From positions 1-14,975 of the forward strand of contig CAZQSM010000054.1 of assembly GCA_964596065.1 (NCBI GenBank): a stretch of DNA of 14,975 nucleotides. Reading direction: 5' to 3'. How positions within the stretch are numbered: the first letter of the stretch is position 1; every line of letters begins with the position of its first letter. The stretch is from SZUA-254 sp964596065 (GTDB taxonomy: Bacteria > Bacteroidota > Ignavibacteria > UBA10030 > SZUA-254). The notes under the pieces are model-generated. The model had not been told where the DNA came from. It did no database searches and worked only from the letters and a program-made list of their open reading frames with translations. A program made the translations under genes and the position numbers. Below are positions 14,521 to 14,975 of this stretch, piece after piece.

Positions 14521-14975
14521 CTAGAGATCAACCGTGTCCCCGCGCGACGGGATGTCGACGCTCAGGCCGTGCCGGAGGACGAGGTCCTCCCGGAGCGCCG
14601 TTGAACGGGCCATGTCGCCGTGGACGAGGAAAACCTTCCCGAGCCGCCTACGGTCGAACTTCCCGATGTATTTCATCAGGCCCTCGTGGTCGGCGTGGGC
14701 GCTGAAGGCGTTGTACTTCACCACCTCGGCCTTCCGTTTGTACTTCGAGCCGAGGATCCAGACCTCTTCGGCCCCATCGACCAGCCGCTTCCCGAGCGTA
14801 TGCTCCGCCTGGTAGCCGATGATCGCGATGGTGTTCCTCGGATCTTCGATGTTGTTCGCCAGGTGGTGGAGGATCCTTCCCGCCTCGCACATCCCGGAGG
14901 CGGAGATGATCAGGCAGGGCTCGTCCTTCCCGTTGAGTTTCTTCGACTCCTCCACGTCCCGGATGTAGCGGAGCC
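14521..14975 (-). CDS. MBL-fold/beta-CASP RNA-processing exonuclease, C-terminal part
   Basis: The frame is open to the window edge, so only about 150 C-terminal residues are seen; the first GTG inside (14955) is not taken as a start. The sequence matches the end of the beta-CASP domain and the RMMBL domain of YSH1/CPSF73-like metallo-beta-lactamase RNases (COG1236): SASGMCEAGRILHH, then NTIAIIGYQAEHTLGKRL, then NAFSAHADHEGLMKY with the metal-site His, then FLVHGD with a further conserved His. Family members cut or trim RNA in the cytoplasm. The catalytic HxHxDH motif would be upstream of the window. The stop is 37 nt before the outer-membrane protein ATG. Confidence 0.88.
   Translation of the reverse strand, partial: LRYIRDVEESKKLNGKDEPCLIISASGMCEAGRILHHLANNIEDPRNTIAIIGYQAEHTLGKRLVDGAEEVWILGSKYKRKAEVVKYNAFSAHADHEGLMKYIGKFDRRRLGKVFLVHGDMARSTALREDLVLRHGLSVDIPSRGDTVDL

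Noticed and set aside
12675..14705. Plus-strand 676-codon open frame opposite the beta-barrel gene
   Set aside because: No signal peptide or domain and a skewed Arg/Gly/Val/Pro composition. The opposite strand has a signal peptide, a ribosome site and a coherent beta-rich protein.

Overview
The window is GC-rich bacterial chromosome with tightly packed genes. It most likely comes from a member of the Bacteroidota/Ignavibacteriota/Chlorobiota (FCB) assemblage. The best evidence is the first gene: a secreted subtilisin-like protease ending in a type IX secretion (Por/T9SS) sorting domain with the FCB signature NYPNPFN. The four upstream regions where I can see a promoter share one layout, TTG then 20 nt then TA (equivalently a -35/-10 pair with a 17-nt spacer). 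This fits the housekeeping promoter type of this group as well as a generic sigma-70 promoter. No phage, IS, CRISPR, tRNA or rRNA was seen.

Layout. (1) 3-4269, plus strand: the T9SS-type subtilase (its 5' end lies outside the window), then an inner-membrane-anchored VWA-domain protein 10 nt downstream. (2) 4424-9496, plus strand: an operon of a 1045-aa exported double amidohydrolase, a 446-aa exported amidohydrolase-like protein and a cysteine-cluster DUF3109-type protein. These are joined by a 1-nt gap and an ATGA overlap. (3) 9509-10197, minus strand: an unlisted 39-codon membrane micro-ORF with its own promoter, and a lone CheY-like receiver protein. (4) 10429-12096, plus strand: rplU, rpmA and mdh. 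(5) 12144-14975, minus strand: the C-terminal part of a beta-CASP/MBL RNase-type protein, an outer-membrane beta-barrel candidate, and an RsbW/SpoIIAB-like ATPase-fold protein.

How the genes may work together. Regions 1 and 2 concern the cell envelope and exported hydrolysis. The subtilase is predicted to cross the outer membrane by T9SS, and the two amidohydrolase-like proteins carry signal peptides. The most notable observation is in region 2. The N-terminal half of the 1045-aa protein and the whole 446-aa protein align with each other block by block, and both lack the HxH metal motif. Only the C-terminal half of the large protein keeps a plausible metal site. One transcript therefore encodes two pseudo-amidohydrolase modules and one likely active one. 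Region 4 is housekeeping: two large-subunit ribosomal proteins and a TCA-cycle enzyme. Region 5 may be one transcript linking RNA processing, an outer-membrane protein and a regulatory ATPase-fold protein.

GC-rich palindromes without a U-tract sit at the ends of several transcription units. One holds the stop codons of two convergent genes in mirror-image positions. I see no clearly new defence or mobile system. The best candidates for something undescribed are the triple amidohydrolase-module operon and the 39-codon membrane ORF.
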